Assembly: GCA_003554665.1 (NCBI GenBank)
Contig: PWGY01000138.1
Location: 1 to 26,057, forward strand
Length of the DNA: 26,057 bases
Direction: 5' to 3'
Origin: Bacteroidales bacterium
Lineage (GTDB): Bacteria; Bacteroidota; Bacteroidia; Bacteroidales; UBA7960
The notes under the pieces were generated by a model that saw nothing but the letters and a program-made list of their open reading frames with translations, ran no database searches and was not told the origin of the DNA. Shown here in pieces: positions 16,120 to 25,515 of this stretch; within the stretch, counting starts at the first letter, position 1, and every line of letters begins with the position of its first letter. The position numbers and the translations under genes were made by a program.

Positions 16120-18834
16120 CTAGAGGTCCAGGTCAAGACGTATTTGCTTTTCTTTGTCGTCCGGCGGACCTTCCCTCCCCTTCTTTTCACGATCAATATC
16201 AGAACCATCCTTTTCCTCATCCAATGCTCCTTCCTGCTGTGGCATATGCTGAACTCCGGGATCCGCTTCATCTGCGTGATCATCATCCGGATTAATGTCA
16301 GCCTGCTGAGGCTCCAGCCAGCGCACAGTTTCCACTTTCGTCGAGGAAAGGCGCTTTCCGCGGGCTTTCTGACTTTTCACTGCAATGAATTCGGACACAT
16401 CAATTTCCTCCTGTGTTTTTTGCCTCCTTTCAGAAAAAGGGAAAGTAACATGCAACCGGGGATGTTTGGCTGTAGAAACCAGTAACAGGGAGTTCCCCTG
16501 GCCGTTTAGAAAATCCATAAATTTCCCGTTGGCTTCCGGCTCAAAACGTTTGATGTAGTGACATTCTTTTTCCCTGTCAAAGTAAACTGCTGTTACAATG
16601 GTACCCGGGTGCAGTTTTTGAAGCATCAGGGGGTTTTCCTCAAAATGGTTGGACAAGTCAAAATTCATCACACGATATTGACCATCACGATATATGGCCA
16701 GAATTTTTTCATCCCCTTTAAAAGCACCAATATAGTTGCCCCTCTTTTCCGAATTCAGGCGCAATACAGTTTCATCAAACCAGATGTCCATGGCTCCGAG
16801 TGTGGAAACACCGGCATCCTTCATGGTAATACGGCGCACAACATGTTTGGTCAGGATGTTGCCGGCAGCCCCCCGTCCTTTGATGGCCAGGTCACTGAAG
16901 TCCAGATCAAAAACAGTTTTTTTCAACCGTGGTTTATGCCGGAGGTATACTGTTACCACTTCAGCCTCACCATTGGGGTTCGCCGTAAAGTACAGCACCT
17001 TACTTCCACTGCTCCCCTTTGTCAGATCATATTCCTTGTCGCGAGTTACACCTTTCACCGGGAAGCGTTTCATGTAAGTTGCCCCGGCCTTGCCATCGCG
17101 GTAGATCACATTGTAAATGGTACGCTCATCGTTGCGTTCAAACACCCCGATATGAATGATGTTCTTACCGACAAATGACTTTTCTGTCACCCTGGTCACC
17201 ACATATGTGCCATCCTCGCGGAAAACTATGATGTCATCCAGGTCGGAACATTCGCAAACAAACTCATCCTTTTTCAGTGCAGTACCTGCAAAACCCTCTT
17301 CGCGGTTCACATATAGTCTGGCGTTGGCCACCGCCACCCGTGAGGCATCAATGCTGTCAAAATGACGGATCTCAGTTTTTCTTTCCCTGCCTTTTCCAAA
17401 TTTCCTTTTAACCGTCCGGAAATAATCAATGGTATAGCCAACCAGATCTTCCAGGTAGCCATTCACTTTGTCAAGCCTTTCCTGCAATGACCTGACCTCT
17501 TTATCCGCCTTGAATGTATCATAACGTGAAATCCGCTTGATCCGGATTTCTGTCAACCGGATGATGTCGTCGCGAACAATTCCACGGTAAAACTGTGCTT
17601 TAAAAGGTTCCAGACCCTTTTCAATGGTTTCGATCACCGATTCCCAGGTGTCGCATTCTTCAATGTCGCGATAGATGCGCTCTTCAATAAATATTTTTTC
17701 GAGGCTGGCAAACAGCAATTGCTCCATCAGCTCTCCACGTTCAATTTCCAGCTCCCTCCTGAGGAGATCAACGGTATTGTCCGCTGATATTTTCAGCACC
17801 TCATTCACGCTCATGAAGGCTGGTTTGTCATCCTGTATTACGCAGCAATTGGGAGATATGCCGATTTCACAATCGGTAAAAAGGTAAAGGGCATCAATGG
17901 CCTGGTCCGGCGAAATCCCAGAGGCCAGATGGATCATGATCTCCACATGCTCAGCCGTATTGTCCTCAATTTTTTTAATCTTAATCTTGCCCTTGTCATT
18001 GGCTGCCACAATACTTTCCATCAGGCTGGTGGTCGTGGTACCATAGGGGATCTCATTAATCACCAATGTCTTTTTGTCCTGGATGCTGATCCGGGCACGT
18101 ATCCGCACCTTGCCTCCACGCATCCCTCCGTTGTATTTGGAAAAATCGGCCAGGCCCCCTGAGGGAAAATCAGGGGCAATGTCCGGTTCTCCTCCCTTAA
18201 GGTATTCAATGGAAGCATCAATCAACTCATTGAAATTGTGCGGCAAGATTTTGGAGGCCAGACCCACAGCAATCCCTTCTACCCCCTGGGCCAATAACAG
18301 GGGAAATTTCACAGGTAAACATAGTGGTTCTTTATTTCGGCCATCATAGCTGGTTTTCCATGTGGTTGTTTTGGGGTTGTATAGTACCTCATGGGCAAAT
18401 TTTGACGGCCTGGCCTCAATATACCTTGGGGCAGCAGAACTGTCGCCGGTAAGAATATTTCCCCAATTACCCTGTGTGTCAACAAGCAGATCCTTTTGCC
18501 CAAGCTGGACGAGTGCATCACCAATAGAAGCATCTCCGTGCGGGTGATATTTCATGGTGTGACCGATGATGTTGGCCACCTTGTTAAAGCGTCCGTCATC
18601 AAGCTCTTTCATGGCATGAAGGATTCTGCGCTGGACGGGTTTAAGACCATCACGGACATAAGGGACTGCCCGTTCAAGGATTACATATGAGGCATAATCC
18701 AGAAACCAATCCTGATACATTCCCGACAACCGGGTCACTTTCATGCCTTCTTCCGGGTCATTTCCCGGTTCTCCCCCCCCTTTTTTATCAGGAAGGGGTG
18801 ACTGATCATCACCAAATGGTCTTTCTTCACTCAT
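16120..18834 (-). CDS. parC: DNA topoisomerase IV subunit A (ParC)
   Basis: A 904-residue type IIA topoisomerase subunit that decatenates daughter chromosomes together with ParE, which is not in this window. An acidic N-terminal stretch (1-30) precedes the breakage-reunion core (about 31-490), with PVQRRILHAM and the catalytic Tyr138 in AAPRYIE. A C-terminal beta-propeller domain (about 510-835) lacks a canonical GyrA box, which favours ParC over GyrA. A highly charged tail of about 65 residues (840-904) ends in LDLDL. In the quinolone region HPHGDASIGD, Ala102 stands where E. coli GyrA has Ser83, while Asp106 matches Asp87. I recall the same Ala in other Bacteroidota, so it is likely ancestral rather than selected. 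Confidence 0.93.
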   Translation of the reverse strand: MSEERPFGDDQSPLPDKKGGGEPGNDPEEGMKVTRLSGMYQDWFLDYASYVILERAVPYVRDGLKPVQRRILHAMKELDDGRFNKVANIIGHTMKYHPHGDASIGDALVQLGQKDLLVDTQGNWGNILTGDSSAAPRYIEARPSKFAHEVLYNPKTTTWKTSYDGRNKEPLCLPVKFPLLLAQGVEGIAVGLASKILPHNFNELIDASIEYLKGGEPDIAPDFPSGGLADFSKYNGGMRGGKVRIRARISIQDKKTLVINEIPYGTTTTSLMESIVAANDKGKIKIKKIEDNTAEHVEIMIHLASGISPDQAIDALYLFTDCEIGISPNCCVIQDDKPAFMSVNEVLKISADNTVDLLRRELEIERGELMEQLLFASLEKIFIEERIYRDIEECDTWESVIETIEKGLEPFKAQFYRGIVRDDIIRLTEIRIKRISRYDTFKADKEVRSLQERLDKVNGYLEDLVGYTIDYFRTVKRKFGKGRERKTEIRHFDSIDASRVAVANARLYVNREEGFAGTALKKDEFVCECSDLDDIIVFREDGTYVVTRVTEKSFVGKNIIHIGVFERNDERTIYNVIYRDGKAGATYMKRFPVKGVTRDKEYDLTKGSSGSKVLYFTANPNGEAEVVTVYLRHKPRLKKTVFDLDFSDLAIKGRGAAGNILTKHVVRRITMKDAGVSTLGAMDIWFDETVLRLNSEKRGNYIGAFKGDEKILAIYRDGQYRVMNFDLSNHFEENPLMLQKLHPGTIVTAVYFDREKECHYIKRFEPEANGKFMDFLNGQGNSLLLVSTAKHPRLHVTFPFSERRQKTQEEIDVSEFIAVKSQKARGKRLSSTKVETVRWLEPQQADINPDDDHADEADPGVQHMPQQEGALDEEKDGSDIDREKKGREGPPDDKEKQIRLDLDL

Positions 18835-18881
18835 GTAGCAGAATAATAAAACAGACGAATCCGCAATTCAATAAAGTGCTG

Positions 18882-18889
18882 CAAATTTA
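18882..18889 (-). promoter_or_regulatory. Candidate -7 element for parC
   Basis: Reads TAAATTTG on the minus strand, 47 bp before the parC ATG, in the 78-bp gap after the BatA-like gene. The area is A/T-rich, so the match is only moderately informative. Confidence 0.4.
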
Positions 18890-18912
18890 TAAATAAATCC
18901 CCGATGAAGATT

Positions 18913-20952
18913 TTATTTCCAGAAACGGATAAGGATCACCTCTGCAAGCAGGAAAAGCAATGCAAGCAGAATAAACCATTGCCACAATGAACGGCCCATA
19001 CCCATCTCATGCAACACCTTTTCCATGGGCTTGTCGCCGGTATCGACCACACGGACGCCCTCTGTCTGCAAATCGTCCAGTTTATCCTGCAATTCACTTT
19101 GGGTGTAGCACTCCATCAGAGACTCTCTGCGATCATAATTAAAAGACAGACCACCAACTTTTTCCTGGTTAAAAGACAGGAAGTAGTTACCGGCATCTGC
19201 AATCTGATCATGAAACCACAACTGAACCTGATTCCCCCTGCGCCTTTGCTCGGGGATCGCCTCAAACCCATTTCTGCTCACGGTAAAAACCTGTTCCTGT
19301 CCGGATCCCTTACCGGGGATGGTCACTGACTGGTCTTTACCAATGCTATGATAAGCAGGCTGTGTGGCTCCCCCCTGCAGGGCGAAATTAAGCATCACCG
19401 GCACAAAAATTGCGTGCCTGTGAAAATTGGAATACCTGTCGTCCATAGGAACAGCTGACAAATATACCTTCCCTTCTCCCACATTGTAAGAAGTGAAAAA
19501 AGGCCGGCCGTTCTGCAGGGTCATCAGTACCTCCCCGCCTGTCCCAACCTGTCTGCTGACCGCATAATGACTAAAAACAGTGGGAAGATCCATCTGATCG
19601 GGAACTTCCTCAAATACCCCGTCAAATAATCTGTGCAATTCGTTGATGGAAGACACATCCGTTTCCGTTGTGTCAAGCTGATCAAAATGATCAATACCCA
19701 AAGACTGAAAAAACTGGTTATACGAAGATATGGCGGCCCCGGCACCAGGAAAAATCATGAGGCTTCCACCGTCCTCAACAAATCGCTGCAACTCAAGCCC
19801 AAGCCCATCCGATACCTGTTCAAACCCATCCATAATCAGCAAATGATGCTCCGAAAGCTGCCCGTAGTCGATGGAGAACCCCGGCATGGTCTGGTAACTG
19901 AACAATTCGTCTTCGCCATAAAGTGCCTGAAGATACGGGTTAAGCCCATCGCCTTCCAGTGCAAGCAGAGGTATTTCAGTCGCAACGGGATAACTGAAAT
20001 ATAATCGGTCGTCAAAAGTTACAGGGTGATCGGAAATCTCAACATACCCCTGTTGAAAGGGTCCCTGACCAGCTGACCAGCTGACTGACAGCTCTGTGGT
20101 CTCACCTGCACCGAGGTTGAATGCAGCCACACTTCGCTGGCGTCCATCCACATTAAGCCGCAGCGGTTGGCTTTCAAGCACCTGCCCGCCATCATTGGAA
20201 ATACGGACTGAAAGGTTCACCTGTTCTCCTGACAGGTGAACAGGTGAATCAAACCAAACAGAATCGATAAAAACATTATCCGACCTGCGTGCTTCAAGAG
20301 GAATCAACCAGGCATCCGGTGAGGGTGAACGATCCAGGTCATCAAGTTCACTGGTGGATTTCTGGTAGTCGCTAAGGTAGTAAGCTCTCTGATTTACGGC
20401 CGGTTCATCGGAAAAAAGTTCCGATTTTCTTGTGGCCACTTCCGCAATCGTTCTGACCCTGGAAGAAACCTCCACCTGCTTAACCATTTCCTTAAATTCC
20501 CTGCGGCTTACGAACCGCTGATGCTGTCCTTCAAAATCATTGGTAAGCAAAAGGAAACGATCACCTGCCCCATACACCCCTGCAATCTCCAGGGCACGGG
20601 AACGTGCTTCATCCAACAACCTCCCCTCTTCTGACAAAGCTTCCATGCTGAATGAATTATCAATATATACACCCACTGCATTTCCTTCAGAGCTGATCGC
20701 TTCGCCTTCGGCCGGTATATGAGGACGGGCAAAAGCCAGCACCAGAAAAACAATGGCGAGGATTCGTGCAAGTAACACCAGCAAGTGCTTTAAACGGGAC
20801 TCTCTGGCAGATGCTTCACTCAGTTTTTCCAGGAAAGCAATGTTCGGGAAAAACACCGTCCTGAAACGCCGGAACCGAAAAAGATGTATGATTACCGGAA
20901 TACTGACAGCAAACAGGGCGAACAGAAAGCCTGGGTAAACAAATTGCATCAT
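18913..20952 (-). CDS. BatA-type membrane protein with von Willebrand A-like domain
   Basis: A 679-residue protein. Its N-terminus has the double-transmembrane BatA signature: a first helix at about 5-25, then LFRFRRFRTVFFPNIAFLEKL, and a second helix at about 56-76 ending in FARP. Next comes a VWA-like domain with the MIDAS start DNSFS (Asp98, Ser100, Ser102), followed by long beta-rich stretches (VNLSVRISNDGG and similar, possibly Ig-like) and a glutamine-amidotransferase-like segment near LLIMDGFEQ and FVEDGGSLMIFPG (about 370-410). A single C-terminal helix lies at about 656-676. Most of the protein should face the periplasm. BatA-like proteins occur in Bacteroidota aerotolerance clusters, but this one has no MoxR or other Bat genes beside it, so its role is open. 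Confidence 0.88.
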   Translation of the reverse strand: MMQFVYPGFLFALFAVSIPVIIHLFRFRRFRTVFFPNIAFLEKLSEASARESRLKHLLVLLARILAIVFLVLAFARPHIPAEGEAISSEGNAVGVYIDNSFSMEALSEEGRLLDEARSRALEIAGVYGAGDRFLLLTNDFEGQHQRFVSRREFKEMVKQVEVSSRVRTIAEVATRKSELFSDEPAVNQRAYYLSDYQKSTSELDDLDRSPSPDAWLIPLEARRSDNVFIDSVWFDSPVHLSGEQVNLSVRISNDGGQVLESQPLRLNVDGRQRSVAAFNLGAGETTELSVSWSAGQGPFQQGYVEISDHPVTFDDRLYFSYPVATEIPLLALEGDGLNPYLQALYGEDELFSYQTMPGFSIDYGQLSEHHLLIMDGFEQVSDGLGLELQRFVEDGGSLMIFPGAGAAISSYNQFFQSLGIDHFDQLDTTETDVSSINELHRLFDGVFEEVPDQMDLPTVFSHYAVSRQVGTGGEVLMTLQNGRPFFTSYNVGEGKVYLSAVPMDDRYSNFHRHAIFVPVMLNFALQGGATQPAYHSIGKDQSVTIPGKGSGQEQVFTVSRNGFEAIPEQRRRGNQVQLWFHDQIADAGNYFLSFNQEKVGGLSFNYDRRESLMECYTQSELQDKLDDLQTEGVRVVDTGDKPMEKVLHEMGMGRSLWQWFILLALLFLLAEVILIRFWK

Positions 20953-20989
20953 TGTTAAGTTGATGTGCGAAAATCAGCTTATGTTATTT

Positions 20990-21005
20990 TAACTTTGCAA
21001 AGTTA
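20990..21005. promoter_or_regulatory. 16-bp palindrome made of two back-to-back -7 elements
   Basis: TAACTTTGCAAAGTTA is a perfect palindrome whose left half (20990-20997) is TAACTTTG on the plus strand and whose right half (20998-21005) is the same element on the minus strand. It lies 37 bp before the BatA-like gene's ATG on the minus strand and 173 bp before the fabH-like gene on the plus strand. It could be a symmetrical divergent promoter or an operator for a dimeric regulator. A TTG at 20960-20962 stands 27 bp before the plus element, longer than usual for a -33. Confidence 0.55.
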
Positions 21006-21178
21006 CATTTATTTTGTCCAGCATATTAAATGGATTCCGGGCCTTCTTCGCACCCCCGACCGTCAGGTATGAACAGCCCGGTTTCCCTGAATAAAAAAAA
21101 ATCTGTAATTTTCCGGTCTTTTTGTAAACAGAGGCATCAATCCATAAAGGCCAATTAGCAATCTTATTCTGAATCAAT

Positions 21179-22255
21179 ATGAGCAATCTGAACACAGTAA
21201 TCACAGGAACCGGAAGTTATATCCCGACCCGGCGCATCGATAACAGCCATTTTGCCCGCCAGACCTTCTTTGATAAGGCGGAAGCAATCATTGACTCACC
21301 TGGTGAAGATGTGGTGCGAAAATTCCGCGACATCACCGGCATTGCAGAACGGCGCTGGGTGGAAGAAAACCAAACCACCTCCGATATTGCAGCCATTGCC
21401 GCCAAAAGAGCCATTAAAGCCGCAGGTGCCGACCCGGAAACCATTGACCAGATCATTGTTGCCCATAATTTCGGTGATGTGATCCGGGGAACCATTCAGA
21501 CAGATATGGTTCCATCCATAGCTTCCCGCGTTAAACATCTGCTGGGCATCAAAAATCCGAAGTGCATTCCATATGACCTGATTTTCGGATGTCCCGGATG
21601 GATACAGGGTCTTATTCATGCCGATGCTTTTATCCGAACAGGAATGGCCCGCCGCTGCCTTGTAATTGGGGCCGAGACCCTTTCACGGGTGGTCGATACA
21701 TACGACCGGGATACCATGATCTTCTCAGACGGAGCCGGGGCAACGGTTATCGAAGTTGTTGAAGAGGAAGAAAAAAGAGGCATTCTCTCATTTGCAGCAG
21801 TCAGTCACACTGAAGAGGAATTGCATTACCTCTATATGGGAAAATCATACAAACCTGAAAGTGATCCTGATACAAGATATATCAAAATGGATGGCAGAAA
21901 GGTTTATGAATATGCCATTTCCCAGGTACCTCCTGCAATGAAAGCAGCCCTTGACAAAGCCGGTATTGACGTGAAGGATATCCGTAAAGTACTCCTTCAC
22001 CAGGCCAACGAAAAAATGGATGAAGGGATCGTAAAGCGGTTTTACCGGCAGTACAAAATCAAACCGGAAACTACCGAGGTCATGCCCATGAATATTCAGG
22101 AACTGGGAAACAGTTCAGTGGCCACCATTCCCACCCTGTACGATATGATTCTGAACCGTCAGCTCAGCAGCCACAAGATCGAAAAAGGAGACTACCTTAT
22201 GTTTGCTTCTGTTGGCGCAGGAATGAATATTAATGCAATTATCTATAAACAATAA
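21179..22255 (+). CDS. 3-oxoacyl-[ACP] synthase III family (FabH-like)
   Basis: A 358-residue thiolase-fold condensing enzyme, expected to join an acyl starter to malonyl-ACP. The triad is complete: Cys138 in FGCPGW, His274 in LLHQAN and Asn311 in LGNSSVATIP. VITGTGSYIPTR opens the protein as in FabH. It is longer than typical FabH (about 320 residues), and the insert around 28-45 and 200-240 is unusual. It stands apart from plsX, rpmF and other fatty-acid genes. It is thus probably a second KAS III, for branched or special acyl chains, rather than the main initiator. The tricorn-like protease begins 11 bp after its stop, so the two are likely co-transcribed. Confidence 0.9.
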   Translation: MSNLNTVITGTGSYIPTRRIDNSHFARQTFFDKAEAIIDSPGEDVVRKFRDITGIAERRWVEENQTTSDIAAIAAKRAIKAAGADPETIDQIIVAHNFGDVIRGTIQTDMVPSIASRVKHLLGIKNPKCIPYDLIFGCPGWIQGLIHADAFIRTGMARRCLVIGAETLSRVVDTYDRDTMIFSDGAGATVIEVVEEEEKRGILSFAAVSHTEEELHYLYMGKSYKPESDPDTRYIKMDGRKVYEYAISQVPPAMKAALDKAGIDVKDIRKVLLHQANEKMDEGIVKRFYRQYKIKPETTEVMPMNIQELGNSSVATIPTLYDMILNRQLSSHKIEKGDYLMFASVGAGMNINAIIYKQ

Positions 22256-22266
22256 ACCAAAACCTT

Positions 22267-25200
22267 ATGCGATCACTACCAATCAACATCATTGCTTTGT
22301 TTGGTTTTCTGATGATGTCTGCAGGTGTATTTGCCACTGAGGATGCGCGATTGATGCGCTATCCCGACATCAACGGAGACCAGATTGTATTTGTCTATGC
22401 CGGAAATATCTGGACGGTGAATGCCGGAGGCGGAGATGCCAAACAACTTACCTCCCACAAAGGACTGGAGCTTTTCCCGAAAATATCTCCGGACGGGGAG
22501 TGGATTGCCTTTTCTGCCGAATACAGTGGCTCACGCCAGGTATACGTAATGCCTGCAGAAGGAGGCACACCCAGGCAGCTCACCTATTACAATGACGTAG
22601 GTCCCATGCCCCCCAGGGGCGGATTCGACAATGTGGTGCTGGGATGGACCCCCGATAGCCGGGAAGTTCTTTTCCGCAGTAACCGGACTCCATACGGCGA
22701 TCGTATGGGAAAATATTTTACGGTCGACATAGAAGGAGGAATGGAGGAACCCCTTCCCATCCCCCACGGAGGATTTGGCGTCCTCTCTCCCGAAGGGAAC
22801 AAAATGGCCTTTGCCTACGTTGACAGGGAATTTCGCACATGGAAAAGATACAAAGGGGGAAGAGCTTCTGATATCTGGATCTACGACCTCGAAGAAAACA
22901 CTTCACGGCAGGTCACAGATTTCAAGGGAACCGATCACATCCCTGTATGGTACGGAGACAAAATCTATTTTGCATCCGACCGTGACAAATGGCTGAACAT
23001 TCACAGCTACGACACCAATACAGGTGAAGTGGAGCAAATGACCTATCATGATGATTTTGATGTCATGTGGCCTTCGGGTACCAACGGACAGCTCACATAT
23101 GAGAGCGGCGGCCATATTTACCGCCTGAATCTGGAAACCGGACAACAGGAAAGGGTTGTTGTGAATATCCAGTACGATTTTGCCAACACCCTGCCCTACC
23201 AGAAAAACGTGAAAGATCATATTCACAGCGTGGCGATTTCGCCCACCGGAAACCGCGTACTTTTTGACGCTAGGGGAGATATCTTTTCTGTACCGGCCGG
23301 TGAGGGAACCACTTTTAACCTGACACATACCCAGGGAGAAAGGGCTGTCTATCCGCAATGGTCTCCTGATGGCAGATGGATCGCCTATTATGCCGATACC
23401 ACCGGAGAATATGAAGTGTATTTGCTGGAGAATGCAGAAGGAGCCGAACCCCGTCAGGTAACCTCTGGCAGCCAGGGTTGGAAATATCAGCCCAAATGGT
23501 CACCCGACAGCCGTTACCTGGTATTTTTTGACCGAAGTATGCGGCTGCAGCTGCTTGATACCGAAACCGGAGATCTGACAGAGGTCGACAGGCCCACCGC
23601 TGAAGAGATCCGCCACTATGACTTTTCGCCTGACTCAAGGTGGATCACATATGCCAAAAGCAGCCGAAACGAACAGGGAGCTGTTTGGGTGTACAACATC
23701 GAAGACGGAGAACCCTTTCAACTCACCGGTGACAAATACAACGAAAGCAATCCGGTTTTTTCCAAAGACGGAGAATATATTTTCTTTACTTCAGACCGTG
23801 ATTTTAACCTGACTTTTTCTTCCTTTGAGTTCAACTACCTCTACAACCGGTCAACAAGGATCTACGCCATGTACCTGACCGATGAGAGTCCGCGGTTGTT
23901 CGAACCGGAAGAAACAATTGAGCCCATGGGCAGAGAGAGCCAGGAAAGCAATAACAACAATGATGAAGATATCCATGTCACCATCCAGACCGAAGGAGCC
24001 GACAGGCGGGTGGTTGCATTCCCGATGGGAGCCGGAAGTTACTCCGGCCTCCAGGCCGTAACCGATGGCCTTGTCTATTTTGGGGACAGCGGAATGAGGC
24101 GTTACAATTACGTGGAGCAGGAAGACCATTCGATCATGGACGGCATCCGCACAGGCATTGTTTCGGCCGATGAAAGCAGCTTCCTGTACATGTTCCGCGG
24201 CGATTACGGAGTGTCAAACCTGGCTCCCGGCAGAAGCACAGACGAAGGGAGGCTTGATCTTTCTGATATGAACATGCGCATTGAACCGCGCAAAGAGTGG
24301 GAACAGATCTTCACCGATGGCTGGCGCATGTACCGCGACTTTTTCTATGTGGAGAACCTGCATGAGGTTGACTGGGATGAATTTTATGAAAGGTATTCCG
24401 CATTGCTGCCATTTCTGAATCACCGCTTTGACCTGGATTATATTTTCGGGGAAATGATTGCAGAAACCAATACCGGGCATGCCTACGTAGACTACGGAGA
24501 TTTTGAACGCGTAGATCGTGTTGAAACCGGGCTGTTGGGAGCAGACCTGCAACCTGACCACGAAAATGGCAGGTTTGTGATCAGCAAAATCTATGATGGA
24601 GCAAACTATGACAACTCTTTACGTTCTCCGCTCACCATGCAGGGTATTACCATCAGTGAGGGCGAATACCTGATCGCAATCGAAGGCAACGACATCACAA
24701 CGTCACAAAACCCCTACAAATACCTTGAAAACCGTGTTGACAAAAACACCCGGATCACAGTCAACGACCGGCCAACTGCCAGCGGAGCCCGTAGTTATAC
24801 CATAAAACCGATCAGCAGCGAAACCGGTTTGCGGCATCTGGATTGGGTCAACACCCGTCGTGCCATGGTGGATGAAATGTCTGACGGGCGCATCGGGTAT
24901 ATTTATGTACCCAATACTTCAACTGAAGGAAATGAAGAGTTATTCAAGGGGATGTACGCCTATCACGACAAGGAGGCCCTGATCATTGATGAAAGGTTCA
25001 ATGGAGGCGGCTTCATCCCTGACCGGATGGTGGAAATCCTGAACAGGCAGACCCACGCCAAATGGTATCGCGCAGGACTCGAACACCCGATGCGGACACC
25101 CGGTGTAGCCCACGACGGACCAAAAGCCATGCTCATCAACCAGTTCAGTTCTTCAGGCGGAGATGCCTTCCCTTACTTTTTCCGTCAGCTTGACCTGGGA

Positions 25201-25515
25201 ACCATTATCGGCACCCGCACATGGGGCGGACTGGTTGGGATGACAGGTAACGCAGGCCTGAAAGACGGCGGTTATATCGGCGTTCCCCGGTTTGGTATTT
25301 ACAATGAAGAAGGTGACTGGATCATTGAAGGAGTCGGAGTTTACCCCGACATAGAAGTGGTCGATTATCCCCATAAACTGGCACGCGGCGAAGACCCCTC
25401 ACTTGAAAAGGCCGTTGAAGTGCTTCTGCAGCAACTTGAGGAAGAACCACAGAAAAGATGGCCTGTACCTGAACAACCCGACAGGTCAGGCTGGATCGAA
25501 ATAGAAATCGAATAA
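22267..25515 (+). CDS. Secreted tricorn-like protease, family S41
   Basis: A 1082-residue exported peptidase. It has a signal peptide (1 to about 23, ending VFA), two stretches of PD40-type beta-propeller repeats (about 30-340 and 340-640, with repeated SPDGxWIAF- and SPDSRYLVF-like units), a core and PDZ region (about 680-860), and the C-terminal S41 protease domain. Aligned by eye to Thermoplasma tricorn, the catalytic residues are His738 in NTGHAYV, Ser963 in SSSGGD and Glu1021 in IIEGVGVYPD; GTRTWGGLVG is also shared. Tricorn Ser745 and Asp966 are replaced by Gly737 and Gly964, so P1 specificity may differ. Archaeal tricorn is cytosolic; this one should act outside the cytoplasm on peptides. 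Its stop directly abuts the stop of the opposing gene. Confidence 0.93.
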   Translation: MRSLPINIIALFGFLMMSAGVFATEDARLMRYPDINGDQIVFVYAGNIWTVNAGGGDAKQLTSHKGLELFPKISPDGEWIAFSAEYSGSRQVYVMPAEGGTPRQLTYYNDVGPMPPRGGFDNVVLGWTPDSREVLFRSNRTPYGDRMGKYFTVDIEGGMEEPLPIPHGGFGVLSPEGNKMAFAYVDREFRTWKRYKGGRASDIWIYDLEENTSRQVTDFKGTDHIPVWYGDKIYFASDRDKWLNIHSYDTNTGEVEQMTYHDDFDVMWPSGTNGQLTYESGGHIYRLNLETGQQERVVVNIQYDFANTLPYQKNVKDHIHSVAISPTGNRVLFDARGDIFSVPAGEGTTFNLTHTQGERAVYPQWSPDGRWIAYYADTTGEYEVYLLENAEGAEPRQVTSGSQGWKYQPKWSPDSRYLVFFDRSMRLQLLDTETGDLTEVDRPTAEEIRHYDFSPDSRWITYAKSSRNEQGAVWVYNIEDGEPFQLTGDKYNESNPVFSKDGEYIFFTSDRDFNLTFSSFEFNYLYNRSTRIYAMYLTDESPRLFEPEETIEPMGRESQESNNNNDEDIHVTIQTEGADRRVVAFPMGAGSYSGLQAVTDGLVYFGDSGMRRYNYVEQEDHSIMDGIRTGIVSADESSFLYMFRGDYGVSNLAPGRSTDEGRLDLSDMNMRIEPRKEWEQIFTDGWRMYRDFFYVENLHEVDWDEFYERYSALLPFLNHRFDLDYIFGEMIAETNTGHAYVDYGDFERVDRVETGLLGADLQPDHENGRFVISKIYDGANYDNSLRSPLTMQGITISEGEYLIAIEGNDITTSQNPYKYLENRVDKNTRITVNDRPTASGARSYTIKPISSETGLRHLDWVNTRRAMVDEMSDGRIGYIYVPNTSTEGNEELFKGMYAYHDKEALIIDERFNGGGFIPDRMVEILNRQTHAKWYRAGLEHPMRTPGVAHDGPKAMLINQFSSSGGDAFPYFFRQLDLGTIIGTRTWGGLVGMTGNAGLKDGGYIGVPRFGIYNEEGDWIIEGVGVYPDIEVVDYPHKLARGEDPSLEKAVEVLLQQLEEEPQKRWPVPEQPDRSGWIEIEIE

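Noticed and set aside
18913..20952. Part of a Bat aerotolerance operon
   Set aside because: Only one BatA-type gene is present; no MoxR, DUF58, BatB, BatC or BatD gene is adjacent.
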